Assembly (NCBI GenBank): GCA_025924295.1
Contig: JAICEG010000008.1
Coordinates: 1 to 27,919, forward strand
Direction: 5' to 3'
Source of the DNA: Vicinamibacteria bacterium
GTDB lineage: Bacteria > Acidobacteriota > Vicinamibacteria > Vicinamibacterales > UBA2999
DNA length: 27,919 nucleotides
Under the pieces are notes generated by a model. It saw only the letters and a list, made by a program, of their open reading frames with translations, did not search any database and was not told the origin of the DNA. This document shows, piece after piece, positions 6,423-14,639 of the stretch. The first letter of the stretch is position 1. Each line of letters opens with the position of its first letter. The position numbers and the translations under genes were made by a program.

Positions 6423-8016
6423 GCGGACGTCCTCCTCAGCGCTGGCGCGCTCGGCCGCCTCGGCCGGCGTCGCCACGATGACGAGCCGCGTGCTCGGCCT
6501 CGTACGCGAGTCGGTGCTGGCGCATGTGTTCGGCGCCAGCGCGGCGATGGACGCGTACAACGTCGCGTTCCGCATTCCGAATCTCCTGCGCGATCTCTTC
6601 GCGGAAGGCGCGATGAGCGCCGCCTTCGTCCCCACCTTCACGAAGTACCTGACGACCTCGGGCAAGGACGCCGCCTGGCGCCTGGGGAACAACGTCGTCA
6701 ACGCGCTGCTCATCGTCACGGGGTTCCTCGTGCTGCTCGGAATCGTGTTCGCCGAGCCGCTCGTCGGAGCATTCACGGCCGAGAGGTTCAGTCAGGATCC
6801 CGGTCAGATTCCGCTGACGGTGCAACTCGCGCGCATCATGCTGCCGGCGCTCACCTTCATTGCGATCGCCGCGGCGTTCATGGGGATGCTGAACTCGTTG
6901 CATCACTACTTCATCCCCGCGCTGTCACCGGCGATGTTCAACGTGGTCACGATCATCTGCGCGTTTGCGCTGGTCCCGATCATGCCCGCGTTTGGACTCG
7001 AGCCGATCACGGCCATCGCGATCGGCACACTCCTGGGCGGTGTGGCACAGCTCGCGCTGCAGTGGCCGACGCTGCGCCGCGAAGGCTTCGCGTACCATCC
7101 GCGGGTCGCCTGGCAGGACGAAGGTCTGCGGCGCATTCTCGTGCTGATGGGGCCGGGGACCATCGGGCTCGCCGCCACGCAGGTCAATGTATTCGTCAAC
7201 ACGCTGCTCGCAACGGGCGCCGGTGATGGCGCCGTCTCCTGGCTGAACTACGCGTTCCGGCTGATGTATCTGCCGATTGGATTGTTTGGCGTATCGATCG
7301 CCACCGCGACTCTGCCAACGGTGGCACGCCAGCACACCGTGGAAGATCAGCAATCGGTGCGAAGCACCATCGCCAACGGCCTCTCGCTCATGTTGATGCT
7401 CAACGTCCCAGCGACGGTCGGGCTGGTGATCCTCGCGGTGCCGATCATTCAAGTCATCTACGAGCGCGGCGCGTTCACATCCGCCGATACGCTGGCCACC
7501 GCCGCGGCACTGCAGTTCTATGCGATCGGTCTGCTCGCCTACTCGGTCGTGCGGATCGTGTCGCCGGTGTTTTACGCGCTCGGCAGGAATCGCACGCCGG
7601 TCATCGTGAGCATAATCACGGTACTGGTCAACGCCGGCCTGAACGTGATGCTCGTTCGCGCGATGGGATACCGCGGGCTGGCGCTCGGCACCTCGATTGC
7701 CGCGCTCTTCAACGCCGTCACCCTCCTGATTCTTCTGCGTCGTCACATCGGTGGCCTTGAAGAGAAGCGGATCGCCGGGTCGCTGGCACGCATCGCGCTG
7801 GCGTCTGTCGCGATGGGCTTTACCGCCTACGCCGTGTCCTACGAGCTCGAGATGTGGCTGCCGGGCGGCTCGCTCGCGCTGCAGATTCTGCGGCTCGGAC
7901 TCACGATCGGCGTCTCCGTCGTCGTGCTGGGCACGGCGTCGTGGCTGCTGCGCATCCGCGAGTTCAGCGAAGGCCTTGCCGTGGTCACACGCCGCTTCGG
8001 GCGACGTTCGCGATGA
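6412..8016 (+). CDS. murJ: Lipid II flippase MurJ (MviN)
   Basis: An integral membrane protein of the MOP exporter superfamily that flips lipid-linked peptidoglycan precursor to the periplasmic face. The 534 residues with about 14 hydrophobic segments match the family. Charged residues known to matter in E. coli MurJ are conserved: Arg26 and Arg32 in SRVLGLVRE, Asp47 in MDAYNVAF, Arg60 in PNLLRDLF, and Arg283 in LNYAFRLMYLP (E. coli Arg18, Arg24, Asp39, Arg52, Arg270). The segment FAEGAMSAAFVPTF is a family signature. The TTG at 6412 is chosen because it keeps the N-terminal amphipathic helix; the next in-frame ATG (6478) would start only just before SRVLGL. It overlaps yqeY by 11 bases and shares ATGA with the following MFS gene. 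Confidence 0.95.
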   Translation: MAPERTSSSALARSAASAGVATMTSRVLGLVRESVLAHVFGASAAMDAYNVAFRIPNLLRDLFAEGAMSAAFVPTFTKYLTTSGKDAAWRLGNNVVNALLIVTGFLVLLGIVFAEPLVGAFTAERFSQDPGQIPLTVQLARIMLPALTFIAIAAAFMGMLNSLHHYFIPALSPAMFNVVTIICAFALVPIMPAFGLEPITAIAIGTLLGGVAQLALQWPTLRREGFAYHPRVAWQDEGLRRILVLMGPGTIGLAATQVNVFVNTLLATGAGDGAVSWLNYAFRLMYLPIGLFGVSIATATLPTVARQHTVEDQQSVRSTIANGLSLMLMLNVPATVGLVILAVPIIQVIYERGAFTSADTLATAAALQFYAIGLLAYSVVRIVSPVFYALGRNRTPVIVSIITVLVNAGLNVMLVRAMGYRGLALGTSIAALFNAVTLLILLRRHIGGLEEKRIAGSLARIALASVAMGFTAYAVSYELEMWLPGGSLALQILRLGLTIGVSVVVLGTASWLLRIREFSEGLAVVTRRFGRRSR

Positions 8017-9230
8017 AAACCCGATTGTCCGGGTTGCACCCGACGGTCCTCGTACTGGCCGGCACCCACTTCATCGTCGACGGCTTCGGTAACATCCTGG
8101 CGCCTCTGCTGCCGCTGCTCATCCTGAACCTGAACCTGTCGCTCGCGGCCGCCGGCACCTTGCAGATGTGCTTTCAGCTCGCCAACTCGGTTGCGCAGCT
8201 GGGCTTTGGCCATATCGCCGATCGTTGGCGACCCCGGCTGCTCCTCCTGGCCGGACCGATCCTGTGCGTGACGACGATCACGTTGATCGGTCTTGCTCCG
8301 GATCCGGTGACTCTGGCGCTCGTGCTGGTCGTGGGCGGACTGGGAGGTGCGGCATTTCACCCGCCTGCTGCCGCGATCGTGCACCGGCTGTCCGGGGCAC
8401 AGCGTGGCATGGCGATGTCCACGCACATCACGAGCGGCACGGTCGGCCAGGCGATGGCGCCGCTGGCGTTCGCCCCCTTCGTGCAGCAGTTCGGCCTGGC
8501 CGCCACACCGCTGCTCATGGTTCCCGCACTCCTCGCCTTGATGGTGCTGCGGCGGCGTATACCAACGTTCGAGAGGCTGCAGGAGCATCACGAGGCCGGA
8601 GGACTCGCAGCGCTGCGGCCGTATGCCCGACCCTTGACCTTGCTGTACTTCATCGTCGTGCTGCGAACCTTGACCGCGATGAGCTTCGGAACGTTCGTTC
8701 CGGTGCTGCTGACGAGGCGAGGCATGTCGCTCGCGCAGGCGGGCACCGCCGTCTCGATTTATCTCATCGCTGTCGGACTTGGCGGGTTCATCGGCGGACC
8801 ATCGGCCGATCGCTTCGGCCCACGGCGCGTGATCCTGATTTCTCTCGTCGCGTCTGTGCCGTTCCTGGTGCTCGCTCCGCTCCTCCACGGCTGGCCGTTC
8901 GTCGTCCTGCTGGCCATCGGCGGCTTCCTGCTGCAGTCCACGTTGCCGGTCAACGTGACGTTCGCACAGACGATCGCGCCGATCAGCGCGGCAACGGTGT
9001 CGTCGCTGATGATGGGCTTCGCGTGGGGAACCGGCGGGCTCAGCGTACCCCTGGTCGGAATGCTGGCCGATCGCGTCGGAATCGAACGCGCACTCATCGC
9101 GATGTCAGGATTGCCGCTGGTGGCCGCCCTGCTGGCGATCGCACTTCCTTCGCGTAAACAGCCGCATGTTGCTGCACGCGCGTCGGATGCGACGACGGCC
9201 GAAGGGATCGGCATCGATGTTGCTGATTAG
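8013..9230 (+). CDS. MFS transporter of the Fsr (fosmidomycin-resistance-like) family
   Basis: A 405-residue, twelve-helix major-facilitator protein of the inner membrane. The N terminus (THFIVDGFGNILAPLLPLLI) and the segment GAAFHPPAAAIVHRLSG are signatures of the Fsr group, named for E. coli fosmidomycin efflux. GFGHIADRWRPR between helices 2 and 3 and SADRFGPRR in the second half are the MFS motif-A repeats. Family members export drugs or metabolites by proton antiport; the substrate here is unknown. The ATG at 8013 overlaps the murJ stop as ATGA and directly precedes the first helix; an upstream in-frame extension to 7854 lies within murJ and lacks family similarity. The C-terminal tail after the last helix is short and polar. 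No regulator is encoded next to it. Confidence 0.88.
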   Translation: MKTRLSGLHPTVLVLAGTHFIVDGFGNILAPLLPLLILNLNLSLAAAGTLQMCFQLANSVAQLGFGHIADRWRPRLLLLAGPILCVTTITLIGLAPDPVTLALVLVVGGLGGAAFHPPAAAIVHRLSGAQRGMAMSTHITSGTVGQAMAPLAFAPFVQQFGLAATPLLMVPALLALMVLRRRIPTFERLQEHHEAGGLAALRPYARPLTLLYFIVVLRTLTAMSFGTFVPVLLTRRGMSLAQAGTAVSIYLIAVGLGGFIGGPSADRFGPRRVILISLVASVPFLVLAPLLHGWPFVVLLAIGGFLLQSTLPVNVTFAQTIAPISAATVSSLMMGFAWGTGGLSVPLVGMLADRVGIERALIAMSGLPLVAALLAIALPSRKQPHVAARASDATTAEGIGIDVAD

Positions 9231-9257
9231 GCCTCAGATCGTGGAGACTGAAGTGTG

Positions 9258-10004
9258 ATGCGAGGACGATATCCCGGTCCGTCGGACGTGATGTATTCGT
9301 TCGGCCCGGGAAGACTCACGCCCGCCGTGAAGGCGATCATGATCGCCAACGTCGCGGTCTTCGTCGTCACCTTCTTCGCTCCCGCTTTGCTCGTGCAACT
9401 CGGGCTGCGTCCAGCGGACCTGTTCGGACAGTTTGCCGTGTGGCAGCTGGTCACCTACATGTTCGCTCACGCCAGCGTCTCTCACATCTTCTTCAACATG
9501 CTGACGCTGTGGTTCGTTGGCGTGGAACTGGAGCGCATGTGGGGAACGCGGTACTTCACGAAGTACTACTTCGCGTGCGGACTCGGTGCGGGCCTGACGC
9601 AGGTGCTGCTCGGCATCCTGCCCTTTCCATTCGCCAGCCAGTTCTACTATCCGTCGACGGTAGGCGCCTCCGGTGCGATCTACGGACTGCTGCTCGCCTT
9701 CGCGCTCTACTATCCGACCCGGCCCTTCCTGGTGTTCTTCATCTTCCCGGTCCAGGCCCGCTATTTCGTGATGATCCTCGGTGGCCTGTCGCTGCTCTTC
9801 TCGCTCGGCGGCGGTTCAGGCGTCGCCCACACGGCGCACCTAGGCGGTCTGGTCTCGGGATATCTCTACCTCAAAGGCAAACGCCTCAACATCATCTCGG
9901 AGATCCAGTATCGCTACCTGAAATGGCGGATCAACCGCATGCGGAAGAAGTTTGACGTGTACTCGGGCGGACGCAAGGACGACTACGATCGTCGCGTGCA
10001 CTGA
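9258..10004 (+). CDS. Rhomboid-family intramembrane serine protease
   Basis: A predicted inner-membrane protease that cleaves transmembrane substrates inside the bilayer. At 248 residues it has the basic six-helix bacterial rhomboid form. Catalytic features are complete: HASVSHIFFN with His71, His76 and Asn80 (oxyanion region), the GASG nucleophile motif with Ser138, and His194 in TAHLGG forming the Ser-His dyad. A Lys/Arg-rich cytoplasmic tail of about 45 residues ends the protein (KWRINRMRKKF). The ATG at 9258 is taken as the start; a GTG three bases earlier is equally possible. GGAG at 9243-9246 lies 11 bases from the ATG and 8 from the GTG. Its stop overlaps the start of the cupin gene (TGATG). 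Substrates cannot be predicted. Confidence 0.92.
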   Translation: MRGRYPGPSDVMYSFGPGRLTPAVKAIMIANVAVFVVTFFAPALLVQLGLRPADLFGQFAVWQLVTYMFAHASVSHIFFNMLTLWFVGVELERMWGTRYFTKYYFACGLGAGLTQVLLGILPFPFASQFYYPSTVGASGAIYGLLLAFALYYPTRPFLVFFIFPVQARYFVMILGGLSLLFSLGGGSGVAHTAHLGGLVSGYLYLKGKRLNIISEIQYRYLKWRINRMRKKFDVYSGGRKDDYDRRVH

Positions 10005-10360
10005 TGACTGCCCGCCTTCATCGCTGGGACGAGATCGCGCTCGACAAGGTGACCGAGATGCTCTCCCAGAAGATCATCACGGGCGAGCGCGAGATGATCG
10101 CGCAGACGTATCTCAAGCGCGGTGCGCTCGTCCCGATTCATTCGCACGACAGCGAACAGATGACCTATGTGCTGCAGGGAGCGCTCCGCTTCCTGGTCGG
10201 CGGCGAAGAGGTCATCGTACGCGAAGGCGAGGTCATTCACGTCCCGGCGCAGACCCCACACCAGGCCGAAGCGCTCGAGGACACATTTGAACTGGACGTG
10301 TTCAGTCCGATTCGGCAGGACTGGGTCGGCATCGCCGACGAACCGGGGACCGAAGCGTGA
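10004..10360 (+). CDS. Small single-domain cupin protein
   Basis: A 118-residue protein that is one conserved beta-barrel (cupin_2). Motif 1 reads GALVPIHSHDSEQMTYVLQG, with His46 and His48 as metal ligands and Gln52 where most cupins have glutamate. Motif 2 reads GEVIHVPAQTPH, with His86 as the last ligand. A metal site of three His and one Gln is therefore likely, if Glu51 does not serve instead. The protein could be a small isomerase or dioxygenase, or only a ligand-binding protein; no substrate can be inferred. Translation is coupled to the rhomboid gene by a one-base overlap. It is followed after 29 bases by the E1 gene with its own promoter-like element. Confidence 0.85.
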   Translation: MTARLHRWDEIALDKVTEMLSQKIITGEREMIAQTYLKRGALVPIHSHDSEQMTYVLQGALRFLVGGEEVIVREGEVIHVPAQTPHQAEALEDTFELDVFSPIRQDWVGIADEPGTEA

Positions 10361-10372
10361 GCCCGCGCCCCG

Positions 10373-10381
10373 TGCGATAAT
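10373..10381 (+). promoter_or_regulatory. Extended -10 promoter element for the fused E1 gene
   Basis: TGC-GATAAT matches the extended -10 consensus TGn-TATAAT with one change. The predicted transcription start is near 10388, two bases before the ATG at 10390, so the message would be essentially leaderless. No -35 box is evident. Confidence 0.5.
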
Positions 10382-10389
10382 TTCCTCAG

Positions 10390-12543
10390 ATGAAGGGGTC
10401 GGGCCTGGCCACTGGCGCGGATGCCCGCGCAACCGAACGCACAGTGCGCAGCCGCCAATACGAGGGGCTGACGCGAGACGAGCTACTCGACGCCTACCGC
10501 CTGATGCTCTTGTCGCGGAAGATCGACGACAAAGAGATCCAGATCAAGAACCAGAGCAAGAGCTTCTTTCAGATCAGCGGGGCCGGCCACGAGGCCGTGC
10601 TCGTCGCGGCCGCCAGGCACCTGAAGCCGGGCATCGACTGGCTGTTCCCGTACTACCGCGACCGGGCGTTGTGCCTCGCACTCGGGGTGACGCCGTTCGA
10701 GATGTTCCTCGCGTCGGTGGGCGCCAAGGACGACCCGGCAAACGGCGGCCGTCAGATGCCATCGCACTGGGGTCATCGACGGCTGAACATGCCGTCACAG
10801 AGCAGCTGCGTCGGCACGCATTGTCTCCACGCCGTCGGCTGCGCCGAAGCAGGAGTGCTCTACGGCCGGCTGCCGCAGATCGAGGGACGCGACGGCCTGT
10901 ACCAACCCGACGAGATCGTCTACATCTCGATCGGAGAGGGTGGCACGAGCGAAGGTGAGTTCTGGGAATCGCTCAACACGGCGGCGACCAGGCAGCTCCC
11001 TGTTCTCTATCTCGTCGAAGACAACGGCTACGCGATCTCGGTGCCGGTCGACGTCCAGACGCCGGGCGGCGATATCTCGCGTGTCCTCGAGAGCTTCCCT
11101 GGCCTGCGCACGTTCCGCTGCGACGGCACGGACTATCTGGGCAGCCACAGGACGCTGCGCGACGCGGCCGGGCACGTTCGCGATCGAAAGGGACCCGCGC
11201 TCGTTCATGCGACGGTGATTCGTCCCTACTCACACTCTTTCTCCGACGACGAGAAGCTGTACAAGACCCCGGGGGAACGCGACTCGGAAGCACGCCGCGA
11301 TCCGCTCACGCGCATGCGCCAGCTGCTGCTCGTCGAAGAGCTTGCGACCGAAGAAGAGCTGGCGGACATCCTCGCTGCCGTCGAGCAGGAGGTGAAGATC
11401 GCCGCTGAACAGGCGCTCGCCGCGCCGCATCCAGAACCGGAGACAGCCGCACTCTACGTCTTCTCGCCAGACGTCGATCCCTCGTCGAGCCGCTTCTCGA
11501 CCGAGCCGAAGCCGCAGGGCAAGGGCGACACGATGGTCGCTGCGATCAACGCCACGTTGAAAGACGAGATGGCCAACGACCCGCGCATCGTCGTGTTCGG
11601 ACAGGACGTCGCCGACGCGAGTCATGAGTCGGCGCTGCCGCTGGTCGCGGGCAAAGGCGGCGTCTTCAAGGCCACGCACGGCCTGCAGCGGACGTTCGGC
11701 AGCGATCGCGTCTTCAACTCGCCGCTGGCCGAGGCGAACATCGTGGGGCGCGCAGTCGGGATGGCGTTGCGCGGACTCAAACCGGTCGTCGAGATCCAGT
11801 TCTTCGACTACATCTGGCCGGCGTTCATGCAGATTCGCGATGAGCTGGCGATGATGCGCTATCGCTCCGGGAACCACTGGTCGTGCCCGGTCGTGATCCG
11901 GGTGCCGATCGGCGGCTACCTCCGCGGCGGCGCGCCGTACCACAGCCAGTCCGGCGTTTCGATCTTCGCCCATACTCCCGGCATCCGGATCGTGCTGCCG
12001 TCAAATGCCGAGGATGCGGCGGGACTGCTGCGAACGGCGATTCGATGCGACGACCCCGTGCTCTTCTGCGAGCACAAGCATCTCTACCGTCAGACGTACA
12101 ACAAGGCGCCGTATCCCGGCCCGGATTACATGGTGCCGTTCGGCAAGGCGGCGGTTGCGCGCGACGGCAGCGACCTCGTCGTCTTTACGTGGGGCGCGCT
12201 CGTGCAGCGGTCGCTCCTGGCGGCGCAGCAGGCCGAGCGGCTGGGCATCAGCGTGGCCGTGGTCGATTTGCGTTCGATCATTCCGTACGACTGGGAAACG
12301 ATCGCCGCATATACGAAGAAAACGAGCCGCGTCGTCGTCGCGCACGAGGACCAGCTCACGTGCGGATTCGGCGCCGAGATCGCCGCCCGGATTTCCGACG
12401 AGCTCTTCGAGTACCTCGACGCGCCGGTCAAGCGGGTCGCGGCGCTCGACTGCCCGGTCGCGTACGCTCCCGTTCTCGAAGAAGTGATCCTGCCGGGAGC
12501 GAGCGACGTCCTCAAAGCGATCAAGGCCCTGGCCGAATACTAG
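10390..12543 (+). CDS. Fused alpha/beta E1 of a branched-chain-type 2-oxo-acid dehydrogenase complex
   Basis: A thiamine-diphosphate enzyme that decarboxylates 2-oxo acids and passes the acyl group to lipoyl-E2. At 717 residues it joins the two usual subunits in one chain. The alpha part is about residues 20-350: GAGHEAVLVAAARHL, GEGGTSEGEF starting at Gly182 (the GDG/GEG ThDP-Mg motif, GEG as in branched-chain E1 alpha) running to Asn212 in LVEDNGYAIS, and the loop SHSFSDDEKLYKTPGE. The beta part starts near residue 378: GDTMVAAINATL, FGQDVAD, FNSPLAEANIVGRAVGMAL, IQFFDYIWPAFMQI, and SNAEDAAGLLRTAI. No E2 or E3 gene is nearby. The first ~25 residues have no family similarity; the ATG at 10390 is chosen from the extended -10 just upstream, and a GTG at 10444 is an alternative. 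The substrate may be branched-chain 2-oxo acids, but pyruvate or acetoin cannot be excluded. Confidence 0.9.
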   Translation: MKGSGLATGADARATERTVRSRQYEGLTRDELLDAYRLMLLSRKIDDKEIQIKNQSKSFFQISGAGHEAVLVAAARHLKPGIDWLFPYYRDRALCLALGVTPFEMFLASVGAKDDPANGGRQMPSHWGHRRLNMPSQSSCVGTHCLHAVGCAEAGVLYGRLPQIEGRDGLYQPDEIVYISIGEGGTSEGEFWESLNTAATRQLPVLYLVEDNGYAISVPVDVQTPGGDISRVLESFPGLRTFRCDGTDYLGSHRTLRDAAGHVRDRKGPALVHATVIRPYSHSFSDDEKLYKTPGERDSEARRDPLTRMRQLLLVEELATEEELADILAAVEQEVKIAAEQALAAPHPEPETAALYVFSPDVDPSSSRFSTEPKPQGKGDTMVAAINATLKDEMANDPRIVVFGQDVADASHESALPLVAGKGGVFKATHGLQRTFGSDRVFNSPLAEANIVGRAVGMALRGLKPVVEIQFFDYIWPAFMQIRDELAMMRYRSGNHWSCPVVIRVPIGGYLRGGAPYHSQSGVSIFAHTPGIRIVLPSNAEDAAGLLRTAIRCDDPVLFCEHKHLYRQTYNKAPYPGPDYMVPFGKAAVARDGSDLVVFTWGALVQRSLLAAQQAERLGISVAVVDLRSIIPYDWETIAAYTKKTSRVVVAHEDQLTCGFGAEIAARISDELFEYLDAPVKRVAALDCPVAYAPVLEEVILPGASDVLKAIKALAEY

Positions 12544-12557
12544 GCTGTCGGTACTGC

Positions 12558-12631
12558 CGGGTCTAAAGAGCAAGACCCGCCCTACGCTGCAGATCTCGAT
12601 ACCGTAGGCCGGGTCCTGTTCTGCGGACCCG
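12558..12631. repeat. REPIN: two inverted REP elements with GTAG feet
   Basis: Two 28-base units face each other. The forward unit (12604-12631) is GTAG, GC, stem CGGGTCC, an eight-base loop, stem GGACCCG. The reverse-strand unit (complement of 12558-12585) is GTAG, GG, stem CGGGTCT, an eight-base loop, stem AGACCCG. They match at 22 of 28 positions. The innermost stem pair is C-G in one unit and T-A in the other, a compensatory change that supports selection on the hairpin. The spacer is 18 bases. The GTAG foot followed by a hairpin is the hallmark of REP sequences mobilised by RAYT (TnpA-REP) transposases, and a head-to-head pair is a REPIN. It lies between the E1 stop and the beta-propeller gene and may also act as a transcription end or mRNA-stabilising structure. 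No RAYT gene is in the window. Confidence 0.7.
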
Positions 12632-12676
12632 CCTCCGGGCTCTCCGAACTTCCCGTTCTGTGGTCAACTGTTCTCC

Positions 12677-13690
12677 GTGACTCGAAGCGTCCTTCGGCTC
12701 GCGCTGGTCGTCGCCCTGCTCGCGACGCCGACGTCCGCCGTCCAGGTGGAGATCCTGAAATCTGTCGGCAGTCTTCCGCCACACATCGTCGGCACCTTCG
12801 AGAACCCGGTCGGCTTCCAGCAAGCCGCCAGCGGTGCGTACTACGTATTCGACCGACGTGCGCAGGCCATATTCACCATCGACGCGGCGCGCACAGGCGC
12901 GCAGAAAATCATCGACATCGGCGGTGAAGAAGGACGCATCATTCAGCCGACCGGGTTCGACCTGTCGCGCGACGGCCGCATCGTCGTGGCCGACGTCCCG
13001 CGACAGCAGCAACGGGTGCAGACGTTCGACGCGCAAGGCACACGTGCAACCGGCTTCTTCCTTCCCGGACAACCCGCCGCGCGCGTGACCATCGGCAACC
13101 TGATGCTGAACGGGGCGGGGTCGATCCAGCACGCCGGCGCCACATTGCTCATCAGCCATCCCGAGAGCGGAGCGCTCTTCACCGAGTACTCACCCAGCGG
13201 CTACGCGCAGCGAAGCATCGGTCGTCTGCGGACGACGGGATTCGAAGACGATCGCGAGCTGCACATCGCCATGAACGCAGGGTTGCCGCTCGTCGACCCC
13301 ACCGGCGGATTCTTCTACGTCTTCATCACCGGCACGCCGCTCGTTCGCAAGTACGATCCCAATGGACGGCTGGTGTACGAGCGCCACGTCGAAGGGCGCG
13401 AGCTCGACGACTACCTGGCAGCGCAGCCGAAGCAATGGCCCCGGCGGCGGGTTGAGGACAAGGAGGTCCCCTTCGTCACTCCGTCGATCACCGCCGCAGC
13501 GGTCAATGCTCGTGGTGAGCTGTGGATCTCGTTCGCGGTGCCCTACACCTACGTCTACGACAAGGACGGCGACAAGATCCGCACCGTGCAGTTCCACGGC
13601 GCAGGTCTCATCAATCCGACCAGTCTCTCGTTCGCCCCCAACGGCCGGCTCCTTGTCACACCTGGCTGTTACGAGTTCGATCCCCGCTGA
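12677..13690 (+). CDS. Secreted beta-propeller-like protein (six-bladed/NHL type)
   Basis: A 337-residue exported protein. The first 21 residues are a Sec signal peptide (RLALVVALLATPTSA). The rest shows repeated blade-like units such as FDLSRDGRIVVADV, AVNARGELWISFAV and SFAPNGRLLVTPG, in which a D/N-x-x-G-R/E turn is followed by a hydrophobic strand, as in NHL and six-bladed propeller proteins. No catalytic motif is evident, so a binding or scaffold role in the periplasm is the cautious inference. The GTG at 12677 is chosen because it begins the signal peptide. Upstream TGG-TCAACT (12661-12669) resembles an extended -10 only weakly. The ABC transporter ATPase gene follows about 19 bases later, suggesting co-transcription. 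The protein ends without an anchor. Confidence 0.72.
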   Translation: MTRSVLRLALVVALLATPTSAVQVEILKSVGSLPPHIVGTFENPVGFQQAASGAYYVFDRRAQAIFTIDAARTGAQKIIDIGGEEGRIIQPTGFDLSRDGRIVVADVPRQQQRVQTFDAQGTRATGFFLPGQPAARVTIGNLMLNGAGSIQHAGATLLISHPESGALFTEYSPSGYAQRSIGRLRTTGFEDDRELHIAMNAGLPLVDPTGGFFYVFITGTPLVRKYDPNGRLVYERHVEGRELDDYLAAQPKQWPRRRVEDKEVPFVTPSITAAAVNARGELWISFAVPYTYVYDKDGDKIRTVQFHGAGLINPTSLSFAPNGRLLVTPGCYEFDPR

Positions 13691-13709
13691 CAACACTCTC
13701 GTGGGATCT

Positions 13710-14639
13710 GTGAGCGACGTGACGACGGCACTGACCGCACGACAGTTGACGCGACGGTTCGGGAACCGTGTGGCCGTGGACAACGTGTCGATCGATCTCC
13801 GCGCCGGCGAGATTTTTGCCCTCCTCGGTCCCAACGGCGCAGGCAAGACGACCACGCTGCGCATGCTGGCCGGCCTCATCGCTCCGACATCGGGCACGGT
13901 TCAGATCGACGACGAAGCCATGACGCCGGACGCGGCGCCGCGACTCAGGGCGCGCCTGGGATTTCTGACGGAAGCGCCCGGGTTGTGGGACAACCTGACC
14001 GTGCGCGAGAACCTGACGGTCTATGCGCGGCTGTACGGGCTCAGTGATCCCGGCCGGGCAGTCGACGAGGCTCTCGCGCTGTTCCGGATTTCCGATCGGA
14101 GCGAGGATCGCGCGGCGCGGCTGTCGAAGGGACTGAAGCAACGCGTCGCGCTGGCGCGTGCCATCGTCCATCGGCCGCGCGTCGTCATGCTCGACGAGCC
14201 CACGTCGGGGCTCGACCCGGCGAGCGCGCGGGATGTGCGCGAGTTGATCGTCGCGATGCGGAGTGAAGGGCGCGCGATCCTGCTCTGCACTCACAACCTC
14301 GACGAGGTCGACCGCGTCGCCGATCGCGTCGCCGTACTCAAGTCGCGCCTGGTGGCGAATGGGACTCCCGAGTCGCTGCGGCAACAACTGTTTGCGCCGC
14401 GGCTACGCATTCGACTGACCGATTCGGCGGAACGATTCGTGGAGGTCCTGCGCGCCGGCGGCGTACGCGACCTGAGCGTCAACGGCCACTGGTTGTCGAT
14501 CGACAGCTCGCCGATCGCGACCGCGCAGATCGTACGCACCCTGGTCGAGGCGGGAGCGGGCGTCGAGGCGGTCGAGACAGAGGAACCCTCGCTGGAGGAT
14601 GTCTACATCAAGCTCGTGGCGGAAGGCGGATCGGCATGA
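13710..14639 (+). CDS. ABC-2 type transporter ATP-binding protein
   Basis: A cytoplasmic ATPase subunit of a two-gene ABC exporter; 309 residues from the chosen GTG. Walker A GPNGAGKT is at residues 40-47. The signature segment is RLSKGLKQR (the variant common in ABC-2 exporters), Walker B is VVMLDEPTSGLD, and the switch histidine is in LLCTHNLDEVDRVADRV. After the core domain a ~90-residue C-terminal region (RLRIRLTDSAERFVEVL to EPSLEDVYIKL) is typical of NatA/CcmA-like exporters. Start choice is uncertain: GTG codons at 13701, 13710 and 13719 all give plausible proteins, and the GGGA at 13703-13706 does not decide. The end overlaps the permease ATG (ATGA). Confidence 0.92.
   Translation: MSDVTTALTARQLTRRFGNRVAVDNVSIDLRAGEIFALLGPNGAGKTTTLRMLAGLIAPTSGTVQIDDEAMTPDAAPRLRARLGFLTEAPGLWDNLTVRENLTVYARLYGLSDPGRAVDEALALFRISDRSEDRAARLSKGLKQRVALARAIVHRPRVVMLDEPTSGLDPASARDVRELIVAMRSEGRAILLCTHNLDEVDRVADRVAVLKSRLVANGTPESLRQQLFAPRLRIRLTDSAERFVEVLRAGGVRDLSVNGHWLSIDSSPIATAQIVRTLVEAGAGVEAVETEEPSLEDVYIKLVAEGGSA

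Noticed and set aside
10931..10940. GEG instead of GDG in the E1 ThDP motif as a defect
   Set aside because: Branched-chain E1 alpha subunits commonly have GEG, so it is a class marker, not a loss.
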